Source of the DNA: Candidatus Kryptoniota bacterium
Lineage (GTDB): Bacteria; Bacteroidota; Ignavibacteria; Kryptoniales; JAKASW01
Length of the DNA: 64,000 nt
Direction of reading: 5' to 3'
NCBI GenBank assembly: GCA_036567965.1
Contig: DATCTN010000025.1
Span: 107,606 to 171,605, forward strand
In this document: in pieces, positions 28,905 to 37,398 of the stretch
How positions within the stretch are numbered: position 1 is the first letter of the stretch
Layout of the letters: the number at the start of each line of letters is the position of its first letter
The notes under the pieces: generated by a model
What the model was told of the DNA's origin: nothing
Seen by the model: only the letters and a program-made list of their open reading frames with translations
The model's database searches: none
Position numbers and translations under genes: made by a program

Positions 28905-30196
28905 GTTTCAAGCTCCTTGAACAATTGCGATGTTTGTCGTCTGTAGATCCCGATGCCGGACATCGCGGTGCCCAGAAATGTAGCAAGCAGGCCGGGGAAG
29001 AAGCCGATCACAAAGGTAAGACCCGTGATTTGCGCCCGCACGACGTTCGGCAGCATCATCGTGCTGTCTTTCATGATCGCACCGATGTTGAAACCGTGTA
29101 CCTGCAAATAGAATGCGATCGCAAGCCCGAAAAGCGTACCCACAATCGATCCGATGCAACCGATTGCCAAGGATTCCGTGAGCATAGAAAGATACACATG
29201 CGTCTTGTCCTCACCCATGGCGAGGCGGAGGCCGATTTCGCCATACCGGCGCAAGCTTCCCGTTAAGCCCGCATTCCACAAAACGATCGACATGGCAACC
29301 AAGAATACGCCGACGATGACTGCAGAAAATATATCGACATAGTCGATGTAGTCTGAAAGTCCGCTGAGCGTTCGCAGCGTTCCCATGACCGGCGCGAAAG
29401 AAACAGCGTTCGATGGCGTACTGTCCGAACTGACCATGTGGCGAGCATTGAACTGCGCTGTCACCGCATTTGCCCGGTCCTCGTGATACAAATCGTCCGC
29501 AAAGAATCCCAGTATTTCTCCTGCCCCTCCTTGCATATCCAGCGCTTGCTGTATGTCGGAGATGTCGGCAATTACCATTCCCTTATCCATCGCGGCAATA
29601 CCAAACCGAACCGTCCCGACAACGACGAAGTTTGTCACACTCATACTTCCATACATCGTCGAGCTGATCAAGGTCGCCGTGTCTCCCGGCTGGACACCCA
29701 ACTTTTCCGCCAATTCTTCGCCGGCAAGTATTTCTCCGTGACTTCTCGGGACCCGCCCACGGACAATGGCGTCTTTCATATTGAGGATTTTCCATTCAGC
29801 GCTCCCCGCCGACAGCAAATCTACCGCCAAGCCGCTGACTGGGCCCTGGGCTTTGGTTTCGTGGTGTTCATCGGGGATATCGAGCAATCCACCGAATTTG
29901 ATCCGCGGAACCCAGACAAGATCGGGGTAATCGTGTCTTAGCTCGGTGATGAGCGTATCGATTCCGAGGAGCGCCAACTCGTTGGATGCTTGGTCTGCCT
30001 CCTTTGCGTACGCCCTGGTCATTACATCGACGTACCCGGTGTTGAAGTGGGCGGTCGACTGAATCATACTCGAAATTGCACCGTTGATCCACGCCTGCAG
30101 GAAGACGACCAGCATCACCCCGGCAAGAACGGTCAGGAACGGAAAGAGCGATCTTGACCTGTCCCGCAAGAGTCCTTTGAGGAGAAACTTAATCAT
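28901..30196 (-). CDS. ABC transporter permease, FtsX/MacB type (second of pair)
   Basis: The layout is that of FtsX-type permeases: one N-terminal helix (LFPFLTVLAGVMLVVFLQAW), a large extracytoplasmic domain of about 230 residues, and three C-terminal helices (IFSAVIVGVFLVAMSIVLW; a second near SLAIGCIGSIVGTLFGLAIA; a third near ITGLTFVIGFFPGLLATFLG). LGVQPGDTATL and MGEDKTHVYLSMLTE match family motifs. Four-bp overlaps link it to genes on both sides. It probably forms a heterodimer with the other permease and the LolD-like ATPase. Confidence 0.87.
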   Translation of the reverse strand: MIKFLLKGLLRDRSRSLFPFLTVLAGVMLVVFLQAWINGAISSMIQSTAHFNTGYVDVMTRAYAKEADQASNELALLGIDTLITELRHDYPDLVWVPRIKFGGLLDIPDEHHETKAQGPVSGLAVDLLSAGSAEWKILNMKDAIVRGRVPRSHGEILAGEELAEKLGVQPGDTATLISSTMYGSMSVTNFVVVGTVRFGIAAMDKGMVIADISDIQQALDMQGGAGEILGFFADDLYHEDRANAVTAQFNARHMVSSDSTPSNAVSFAPVMGTLRTLSGLSDYIDYVDIFSAVIVGVFLVAMSIVLWNAGLTGSLRRYGEIGLRLAMGEDKTHVYLSMLTESLAIGCIGSIVGTLFGLAIAFYLQVHGFNIGAIMKDSTMMLPNVVRAQITGLTFVIGFFPGLLATFLGTAMSGIGIYRRQTSQLFKELET

Positions 30197-31365
30197 GACA
30201 TTTTCCCCCTCAGTGCATCGGTGGGTTTCAGGTGCGCTATCTTTCTTGTCGGAAGGAAACTGACGATGGTTGTCACAGTGCAGACCAGGATTGTCGTACC
30301 AATCACCAGCGCCGGAGAATAGGCGGGGAATAGCTTTTCCCCGATAGCAAAACCCAAGCTGTCCGCAGCATTTGGGAGTTCGAAACCCCTATTGGCCGCA
30401 ATCGCGAGAAGAGGTATCCCGTACACCGCAGCGACGACAGCTGCCAGAATGCTGTGAAATGCTCCTTCGAATGTAAACAATTCAATGACGTTCGTCCTTG
30501 TCATCCCAAGGGCCATGAGCGTTCCCATCTCCTTCCGGCGCCGCCAGATTGAAAGAACCTGCGTGTCAAATATTGCCAGCATAGCCAGAAACAGAAGGAG
30601 AAGATACATGATACTTGCGCCAATGCTTTTCATTTTTACGAGCGAATGTATGCTTTTCAAAAGGAATGAGAGATCCTTGAAGTTCCAGTCGGCGACATTG
30701 TCCACCGGTACGACATTCTTTTTTAAGACGACAATCGTTGCTTGGTTCTCTGTGCGAGTGAAATTCCGGAGCTGTTCCAATGGGATCCATATCTGTTCGT
30801 TGTCGATGTCCTGCACAGTCGTTTTGAACACCTTCTTGATCGTTACATCGCGCGCATCGAACGTGCCGTGGATGTCCCGCCACTGCACCGTCACCACATC
30901 CCCTTCGTGTATTCCGGCGCTCTTCGCCATCCTAGTCCCAATCACACCAGGAATTTCCTGAGATGTGTCCTTTAATAGCTCAGAAGGAATTGACAGGATC
31001 TTCTGATCCGGATCGATTCCCTTCAGGAGAATAGAGCGGAATCGGCCCTGAGGATAGATGGTCCCTCTTCGAATAAGGATAGGTGTTGCCTTTGCCTCTG
31101 ATATGAGCGACTGAAGCTGAGGTGGCAGCACTTCGTGAGCGTCGTCCAACGAGAGCGGGTCATACGGATCGTACGACTTCTGCCAATACTGTCCACCTGC
31201 GTAGAGGTCGTCGATAGTTGCACGTTCCACCTGGTCGTTCAGTCCGTCATAGAATCCCTGCACGAAGATGATGGCAACAAATGAGAACGAGAGAGCGATA
31301 ACATTAAGCCATGTCCGTAGACCAGCACTAAGGATATTTCGAATTGCCAGTTTCAACGTAAGCAT
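30193..31365 (-). CDS. ABC transporter permease, FtsX/MacB type (first of pair)
   Basis: FtsX-type topology: N-terminal helix (WLNVIALSFSFVAIIFVQGF), an extracytoplasmic domain with GTRMAKSAGIHEGDVVTVQW, then three C-terminal helices including IMYLLLLFLAMLAIFDTQVL. The conserved cytoplasmic loop RRRKEMGTLMALGMTRTNVI is present, and the end reads LPTRKIAHLKPTDALRGK, both typical of this family. It is 8 bp from the ATPase gene and overlaps the second permease by 4 bp. Two different permeases with one ATPase is the LolCE arrangement. Confidence 0.88.
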   Translation of the reverse strand: MLTLKLAIRNILSAGLRTWLNVIALSFSFVAIIFVQGFYDGLNDQVERATIDDLYAGGQYWQKSYDPYDPLSLDDAHEVLPPQLQSLISEAKATPILIRRGTIYPQGRFRSILLKGIDPDQKILSIPSELLKDTSQEIPGVIGTRMAKSAGIHEGDVVTVQWRDIHGTFDARDVTIKKVFKTTVQDIDNEQIWIPLEQLRNFTRTENQATIVVLKKNVVPVDNVADWNFKDLSFLLKSIHSLVKMKSIGASIMYLLLLFLAMLAIFDTQVLSIWRRRKEMGTLMALGMTRTNVIELFTFEGAFHSILAAVVAAVYGIPLLAIAANRGFELPNAADSLGFAIGEKLFPAYSPALVIGTTILVCTVTTIVSFLPTRKIAHLKPTDALRGKMS

Positions 31366-31373
31366 AGTCTACC

Positions 31374-32096
31374 TCACGATTGCGATTCTTCTGCGAGACG
31401 TTCGTCCTTTGCGACCTTTCCGTCTACCAGAGTCACCTTCCGCCTGAGATACCCGATGACTTTTTCATCGTGTGTCGCGAAGACGAACGTTGTTTTGAGG
31501 TTCTGATTCAGCTGCAACATCGTTTTCATAATATGGTGGGAATTTGCCGCATCAAGGTTCGCGGTTGGTTCATCGGCCAACACGAGCTCGGGTTTCTTCA
31601 CCATCGCCCTCGCAATCGCAACTCTCTGACTCTGTCCACCTGAAAGTTGCGACGGTCTGGAATCCGCCCTATCTCCAAGGCCGACCCATTCCAGCGCCTC
31701 TTCGACAAGTTGCTTTCGTCGGGATGCGTCAACCCTCTGTAACAGGAGTGGAAACTCGACATTTTCATAGACGGTGTAGACAGGAAGGAGGTTGAACGTC
31801 TGGAAGATGAATCCGATGTGTTCGTTTCTGAGACGAGCCGCTTCTTTGTGCGACAAGGATTCCACGTTGCGCCCCAGGACGACAGCGCTCCCGTGAGATG
31901 GAGCATCAAGAGCACCCAAAATATTGAGTAGTGTGGTCTTGCCTGAACCGCTCGGACCCACGAGACCCACGAACTCTCCCCGAATTATAGAAAGGGTGAT
32001 GTGGTCGAGCGCAGTAAGATTCGTCTGACTGAGCGCATAGATTTTGTCAAGATTTTCGGTCGTTATCAGTGTCGCATTCTGCATACGCTGCTCCAT
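31374..32096 (-). CDS. LolD/MacB-type ABC transporter ATP-binding protein
   Basis: All ATPase motifs are intact: Walker A GPSGSGKTTLL, Q-loop FIFQTFNLLPVYTVYENVE (typical of LolD/MacB ATPases), signature LSGGQSQRVAIARAM, Walker B LVLADEPTAN with the catalytic Glu, and the H-loop FATHDEKV. It energises the two FtsX-type permeases encoded directly downstream. A second in-frame ATG at 32084, preceded by GGAGC, is a possible alternative start. Operon member with the upstream barrel gene (31 bp gap). Confidence 0.9.
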   Translation of the reverse strand: MEQRMQNATLITTENLDKIYALSQTNLTALDHITLSIIRGEFVGLVGPSGSGKTTLLNILGALDAPSHGSAVVLGRNVESLSHKEAARLRNEHIGFIFQTFNLLPVYTVYENVEFPLLLQRVDASRRKQLVEEALEWVGLGDRADSRPSQLSGGQSQRVAIARAMVKKPELVLADEPTANLDAANSHHIMKTMLQLNQNLKTTFVFATHDEKVIGYLRRKVTLVDGKVAKDERLAEESQS

Positions 32097-32127
32097 CTTA
32101 TGTCCGCAAAGAAATATGAAAATCCAT

Positions 32128-33276
32128 CTAATGATTGAACACGGCCATCACTTGAAACCCCGTTCCCGCAAACGCGTTTGTGCCCCCTTGATTCCGATAG
32201 ATCTGAATAGTCTCCGGATTCCAGAATCCGAGGAGATACAAACTCCAGTTGTCGTACTTGCGCTGCCAGGTTGCGATCCGGTACCATTGCTTATTGTTCC
32301 AGTCCCGATAAACAATGGCCGACAGCTGGTCGAGTATTCCCAGTGGATAGCTCATCGATAATCCCGAGAAACCCTGACCATTTGCGGAGGCAAGAGCGGC
32401 TGGTGGATTTTCCATTCTGAAATATTCCATCGCGACGTACAATCCGTTCCCGACTGCAATTGTGTAATCTGCTCCAAGCGTCCATTGCCGCTGAAAGTGC
32501 AGATCAGGGATGTCGGTCTCTTCGCGGATCAGCACCGCCTCAAACCACACACCGATGCCGATATCCCATTTCCCGTCCAATCCCAACCGGTCTTCGGGAA
32601 CGTTCGTATTCATCGGCTGCAGTGCAAAAGGCAAGAGCAAACCAAGGTCCGCGCGTCTGTGATGATACGTAATGCCGACCTCCCCATCCCAGAGCGTTGA
32701 CTGGGCTCTTCCGCCGTATTCAACCGTTTCCTTCTCGGTGGGAGAAATTTCCCATCCTTTCGTGTAGTTGTTCCCGTACAGCCCCCATAGCCAGAAGTTG
32801 GCATTGTCCTGGAACGTGTACCGGGCGAGGATGCCGTAGACACCGTCTGAAAGCTGAAGCGGATCGCGAGGGTCAACCCTGTCGAACCACATCAACGGTC
32901 GGAACAACAGGGCCGAACCGAAATTGATTTTCTGCAGACCGATGCGCGCCTCAAATCGTTCTGTGGACAATCTGAACCACGCACGGTACAACTTGAGTGT
33001 TATATCGTACAACGGACTTTGATTCTGCTCATATTGTGCGGTAGCAAAAGTGTTGAGCGACAGCTCCATATTCGCATCGACCTCACCCCCTAAACGATAC
33101 TCGGCCAGCAAATCGGGGATGTACCGGAGTCCAAGGACAGATACGGCCCGCTCCTGTGAATTAGTAGTAAGCCATGCAGATGCCTCGCCGTGCAATTGTT
33201 CGGTCTGGGCAAATGCTGCATGTGTCATCGCTATGACCACGATCGAGATTTTGACGTGTCTAGTGTGGATGAGCAT
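32128..33276 (-). CDS. outer-membrane beta-barrel protein of an export operon
   Basis: A leader (VKISIVVIAMTHAAFAQ) is followed by about 360 residues of alternating polar and aromatic strands typical of porin-like barrels (ARIGLQKINFGSALLFRPLMWF, TFQDNANFWLWGLYGNNYTK, YDNWSLYLLGFW). It ends in FQVMAVFNH rather than a terminal Phe. I cannot name a specific family; it resembles barrels that accompany LolA-like proteins and MacB-type transporters. First gene of the operon with ATPase, two permeases and a LolA-like protein, so it probably receives or exports the same cargo. Confidence 0.72.
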   Translation of the reverse strand: MLIHTRHVKISIVVIAMTHAAFAQTEQLHGEASAWLTTNSQERAVSVLGLRYIPDLLAEYRLGGEVDANMELSLNTFATAQYEQNQSPLYDITLKLYRAWFRLSTERFEARIGLQKINFGSALLFRPLMWFDRVDPRDPLQLSDGVYGILARYTFQDNANFWLWGLYGNNYTKGWEISPTEKETVEYGGRAQSTLWDGEVGITYHHRRADLGLLLPFALQPMNTNVPEDRLGLDGKWDIGIGVWFEAVLIREETDIPDLHFQRQWTLGADYTIAVGNGLYVAMEYFRMENPPAALASANGQGFSGLSMSYPLGILDQLSAIVYRDWNNKQWYRIATWQRKYDNWSLYLLGFWNPETIQIYRNQGGTNAFAGTGFQVMAVFNH

Positions 33277-33493
33277 CCTATGTCGGCCTGTGGTATCGCG
33301 TCATTAATCCGAAGACGTCCTTTAGGTCAGACTCAGTGACCTGATGTTCCCCATTGCCAGGCCATCAGGTTAAGCAAATGGTCGTTTATTGCATCGACGA
33401 GGAAGAAGTCGGGCGCGATCGTGTAGTTCGCGCCTGCTGACAAACAGTAAAGCAAGAAGGAAGCCAGCGACCATTTAAACTGGTTTGTGCTCA

Positions 33494-33778
33494 TTTATGT
33501 GCCGATGCAAAGTTACCAATCCTATCCGCCAACAACAACTCCACGATCTTTGGTGCACATTCATTATTCACCCAAATGTGGAGATATCGCTCGCCATATG
33601 AGACGAACAAACACGGTGATTAGAAAGAGATGTGAAGAGCTGAACAATTGAATTCGAAACGTAGGTAGTTGGTGGGCACTTGCTCCCCGATCGGAACGAT
33701 GACACGAACTTTTTGAGGCTCAATATAAAAGTTGTTGTCCTAAAGATGGCCCGAGGAAGACTATCGTTGAACATGGAT
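33494..33778. repeat. dispersed intergenic repeat, copy 5 (partial)
   Basis: The left end (GTGCCGATGCAAAGTTACC) is diverged and the middle is replaced, but the core GCTCCCCGATCGGAACGATG near 33690 and the right end GGCCCGAGGAAGACTATCG are well kept. The minus-strand frame again reads KKFVSSFRSGSK at the core. No gene is supported between 33277 and 33920. Confidence 0.65.
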
Positions 33779-33863
33779 CAAGACAAACGGAATCCAGAGC
33801 TTCCAAAGACTTCATCTTCACGATATGCGGTTCCTGAAGCCTAATGCTGAGGTTTAAAATAAA

Positions 33864-33894
33864 AAGTCCCGCCACGATTATTTATGACGGGACT
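33864..33894 (-). terminator. rho-independent terminator, repeated type
   Basis: Arms AAGTCCCG (33864-33871) and CGGGACT (33888-33894) form a hairpin, with a U run following on the minus strand. It lies 27 bp past the stop of the cohesin-protein gene. Its 5' arm and loop start (CCCGCCACGATTA) are identical to the copy at 6747. Confidence 0.85.
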
Positions 33895-33920
33895 CAAATG
33901 AACGATGATGCAGATTACTT

Positions 33921-36900
33921 CTACTTCATTAACAGCATTTCTTTGACAAGAGTGAAATTCCCCGACTGAATCCGGTAGAAATACATTCCGGTCGAAAAGC
34001 GAGTTCCGTCAAAAATCACCTGATACGAGCCAGCACTCTTCTGTTCGTTCACAAGTGTTTGCACTTCCTTTCCAAGAATATCGTAAACCTTCAAAAGTAC
34101 AAAGCCATCCGACGGCAAGTCATAAGCGATTGTGGTCGACGGATTAAATGGGTTCGGATAATTCTGATAGAGTGAATAGTTCTTAGGAATTTGGACCGTC
34201 ACATTAATCGTGTTTATGTCCGTCGTGATTCCGTTTGTACTCACGCTCTGGAGTTTGTATGAATACAGCCCGATTCCTTTGAGTTTCAAATCGGTAAAAG
34301 AGTATGTCCTGCCGCTTTGACTTGTGCCGAGTCCTCTCAAAGCTTTATCCGTGGAGTAGTTCGCGATGAGCACAAAGGAGTTGTCAACAGGCGTTTTTCT
34401 TAAGACGTTGAAGCCAGCATTATTTACTTCCGCCTGAGTTACCCAAGTGAGCTTTACGAGACCATGACCTGATTGAGCAGCAACTGACACAACATTTATG
34501 GGAAGCGGAATTTCATCTCCAGGCCCGGCTGTCGACACGCACCGCAATGTGAATGAATGCTCGCTTGAATCTGAAATGACAAACTCAGCGTCACCACTCA
34601 TCCGAGTCCTTTTTGTACTGTCACTGCTGTTTACTATGAGATAATAGTCAACTCCGGTTTGGGCAACGTGCCAGTGCACGGTTATGGGATAACAGACTGT
34701 CTGTACTCCAACACCAAAATCAGTTGAATCAAATAATTGAGGAAGAGTCTCCAGAAATCTGTCCGATCCAAAACGCGCATCAAATGCTCCGTCCGGAGGC
34801 TTCGGCGGAAGTTCATATCGAAGGAGAGCCAGAGAATCGACATTTGCTCTGCCGAAGTATAGTGTCTGCGCAAAGGAATCTGCATCAACAATTTTCAAAT
34901 AGTTAAGTGTGTCCAAGAAGGAGATGTTCACGCCCATAGTGACGTGGGATTTGAATGCTTCGACGTACTTTTTGTGACTGCTGATCATGGGGGCAGGCTC
35001 TGACGATAAGTAGATTCGAGCAGGGTCAGTATGAAGGATCAATCTGCCAGCATTGGATGCTTTCACCCAATATCCCATCCCTGGTGCCAAGGAGTCAGCG
35101 AAGCGGTAACCGCCATTGAAGCCAAAGTAAAAAGAACACACGTTTCCGCCTGGAGATTCAATAATACTGTCCACGGGTACTGATGCACTTATCGAACCTA
35201 TAAGATTCCACCCGGCGACTACGGAAAAAGTGTCAGCAACGATGGGAAGACCTGTGATATTTATGATGGATGATGTGTCGAATTTCAGCCAGTAACCACA
35301 CTGATTATGTAAGGTATCCACAGGTACATAGATGTTGTTGAAGCCGAACGCATTCGACGTTGCGTTGGGGAATAGACTTCCAACTGCATAGTTGTCAGGA
35401 ACAACAGGAATGGAGATCATGTTCCATGACGAATTAAGGGATCGCGTCGCGGTTATTTTTCTGGAGTGAATTATATAACTGCCATCATTCTCACCTGTTA
35501 AGACATCCTTGCCGGATGAGTCGCTTAAAACAACATTTAACAAATGAATCTGGAATGTCCCGGCAGTATCTCCCAGCAAAACGGGCAACTCCATGATAGA
35601 TCCGCTGTCTGACGAGAACGGAGCAAGTGAAGGTGAATATGCGATGATTCTCAGAAGCCCGGAAGTTAGTCTTGATGCACTTATGACGTGATCCTTCTTT
35701 CTTGACGTCAGCCGGATTGAATCCAAAAGGGGTGTGATCGAGTCAGGAAGTTGGAGATCGAATTGATAACCCACTATGGATTTCATATTCTCAAGGTCGA
35801 AAGCAATCAGCCCACTTTCCTTTTTGAAGCCAGCTCCATCAACGACACTCAGTATGTTCGGAAGGTAAACGTTCGCCGATAGGGACACGTACGCGGGATC
35901 ATGCTGCGAGTCATTGGTCCTTATTGTAATCTGACCACCATGATTGCCTTCCTGTGTGGAATGAAATGACACCACTAAGTAGATCGAGCCCCCAACGGGC
36001 ACTGAAACCGGTGCGGCGAATGGGGTGCGGAAGGATGCATTGTCGACTGAGATTGAGTTCACTGTGAGAGTATCGCTGCCACTATTTGAAATAATCAATG
36101 TCACCTTTGCCGTATCCTTTGCAGAAACACTGCCGTAGCCAATCGAATCTGTGTTAAGTGATAGTATCGGGGAGATCACCTGAAGGTTACCAGCGTAGGA
36201 GGCGGATATGATATTTGCAGCGGTTGAATCGCTAATGACTGCATCCGACGGTGACAAGGCGTAGGTACCACCCTGACCTTGTACCATGAAGTCCATTGTC
36301 AAGACGACACCGCCAGTGTCTTTGAAAGCGGAGTTTGAGGGTGAGTATGCAAGAACCGTAAGGATATTTCCCAACGTATCCGCCGCGACGATTTGGTCAG
36401 TTGCCCTGCTTGAGAGATGCGCTGACCCGCTTACAAATTTTGCAACTGACGGTAGAGCTATTTTGAATTCAAAACTAGTGAATCTCTCCATGTTGTTTAT
36501 AGAAACCGGAACATGAAAGACATATCCGGAGCGTCCGTTAGCAGAGCCAATCCTTAGCTCATTCACTGCAAAAGCGATTCCATTCAACGTGACACTCTGA
36601 GTCGAGGCGGCTGGATCATCGCTTGAGATTGTCAATGTGCCGGCATATGCTCCTTTCTTTAGGGAGCCGAAGTTCACGTTGATTGTGATACTGTCATTTG
36701 CAGGCAAGGAGACGGCAGAGGAATCATTCATCCAGAAAACGCTCTGGTTAATCGACAATTTGGAAATATGGAGGTCTACATTGCCGGTGTTTTCCAGAGT
36801 GACTGTCTCGACCTTGTATTGATGCAGTGGTACGGCACCGAAGTTCAGATTCATGGGCGAGACGTTAAGCCGGGGAGCGCTCAGGGTGAAAAGTCCACCG

Positions 36901-37391
36901 TATGAGGCAGTCAGAATATTGTGCGAGGCCGAATCAGCAACGATTGCGTTTTGAATACCAATCGGATAGGTTCCTGCCGTCGTTCCATCCGCAAAATTCA
37001 ATGTAAGTACGGCACCGGATGAACCTTTGAATGCAGTCAAGCTAACCGAATAAACAATTATTCTAAGCACTCCGGGTGAGACTACACTTGCCGAGAACGA
37101 CTGATCCGCGGCTCTCGAAGTGAGTTGGATTGAACCGTTGACGAAGGTCAAAACACTTGGATAATTAAGATCCAACTGAAAACCAACAAAAGGCTTGTCG
37201 TTTGAGATGGAAAGTGAAAAACCGACGGTCTGATTTGGACCTGTTCTTACGCTGTCGAGATACATAATTGTCGATGCGCGCAGGCTCGACACGGCCAGCA
37301 ATGTAAGAGCTCCAGCAACTGCAAGGCTCTTCACTTTAGAACCCACTGCCGAGTGATGCAGGCGAAGGAAGAACAATCGTAGTGAAATCAT
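33921..37391 (-). CDS. three-cohesin scaffold-like T9SS protein
   Basis: After an N-terminal signal region (KVKSLAVAGALTLLAVSSLRAS) come three cohesin-like domains at about residues 41-172, 277-405 and 511-643. Each contains the pattern VGFQLDLxxPxxxxFVxGSIxLTSRAxDQ and RIIxYSxSLxxFKxxSGxVLxL. They alternate with two ASH/Hydin-type Ig domains (about 174-272 and 407-508; LNFGAVPLHQYKVETVTLEN). Then follow a W-x-x-I-S-I-P-type domain pair (about 655-800), a fibronectin-like module and a T9SS domain (NYPNPFNPSTTIAYDLP). Cohesins bind dockerins in cellulosomes, and the preceding gene in the operon, 7 bp away, encodes a protease with a dockerin. A surface scaffold that displays the protease is the natural hypothesis. 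GTGAGG precedes the ATG. Confidence 0.85.
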   Translation of the reverse strand: MISLRLFFLRLHHSAVGSKVKSLAVAGALTLLAVSSLRASTIMYLDSVRTGPNQTVGFSLSISNDKPFVGFQLDLNYPSVLTFVNGSIQLTSRAADQSFSASVVSPGVLRIIVYSVSLTAFKGSSGAVLTLNFADGTTAGTYPIGIQNAIVADSASHNILTASYGGLFTLSAPRLNVSPMNLNFGAVPLHQYKVETVTLENTGNVDLHISKLSINQSVFWMNDSSAVSLPANDSITINVNFGSLKKGAYAGTLTISSDDPAASTQSVTLNGIAFAVNELRIGSANGRSGYVFHVPVSINNMERFTSFEFKIALPSVAKFVSGSAHLSSRATDQIVAADTLGNILTVLAYSPSNSAFKDTGGVVLTMDFMVQGQGGTYALSPSDAVISDSTAANIISASYAGNLQVISPILSLNTDSIGYGSVSAKDTAKVTLIISNSGSDTLTVNSISVDNASFRTPFAAPVSVPVGGSIYLVVSFHSTQEGNHGGQITIRTNDSQHDPAYVSLSANVYLPNILSVVDGAGFKKESGLIAFDLENMKSIVGYQFDLQLPDSITPLLDSIRLTSRKKDHVISASRLTSGLLRIIAYSPSLAPFSSDSGSIMELPVLLGDTAGTFQIHLLNVVLSDSSGKDVLTGENDGSYIIHSRKITATRSLNSSWNMISIPVVPDNYAVGSLFPNATSNAFGFNNIYVPVDTLHNQCGYWLKFDTSSIINITGLPIVADTFSVVAGWNLIGSISASVPVDSIIESPGGNVCSFYFGFNGGYRFADSLAPGMGYWVKASNAGRLILHTDPARIYLSSEPAPMISSHKKYVEAFKSHVTMGVNISFLDTLNYLKIVDADSFAQTLYFGRANVDSLALLRYELPPKPPDGAFDARFGSDRFLETLPQLFDSTDFGVGVQTVCYPITVHWHVAQTGVDYYLIVNSSDSTKRTRMSGDAEFVISDSSEHSFTLRCVSTAGPGDEIPLPINVVSVAAQSGHGLVKLTWVTQAEVNNAGFNVLRKTPVDNSFVLIANYSTDKALRGLGTSQSGRTYSFTDLKLKGIGLYSYKLQSVSTNGITTDINTINVTVQIPKNYSLYQNYPNPFNPSTTIAYDLPSDGFVLLKVYDILGKEVQTLVNEQKSAGSYQVIFDGTRFSTGMYFYRIQSGNFTLVKEMLLMK

Positions 37392-37398
37392 ATAGACC

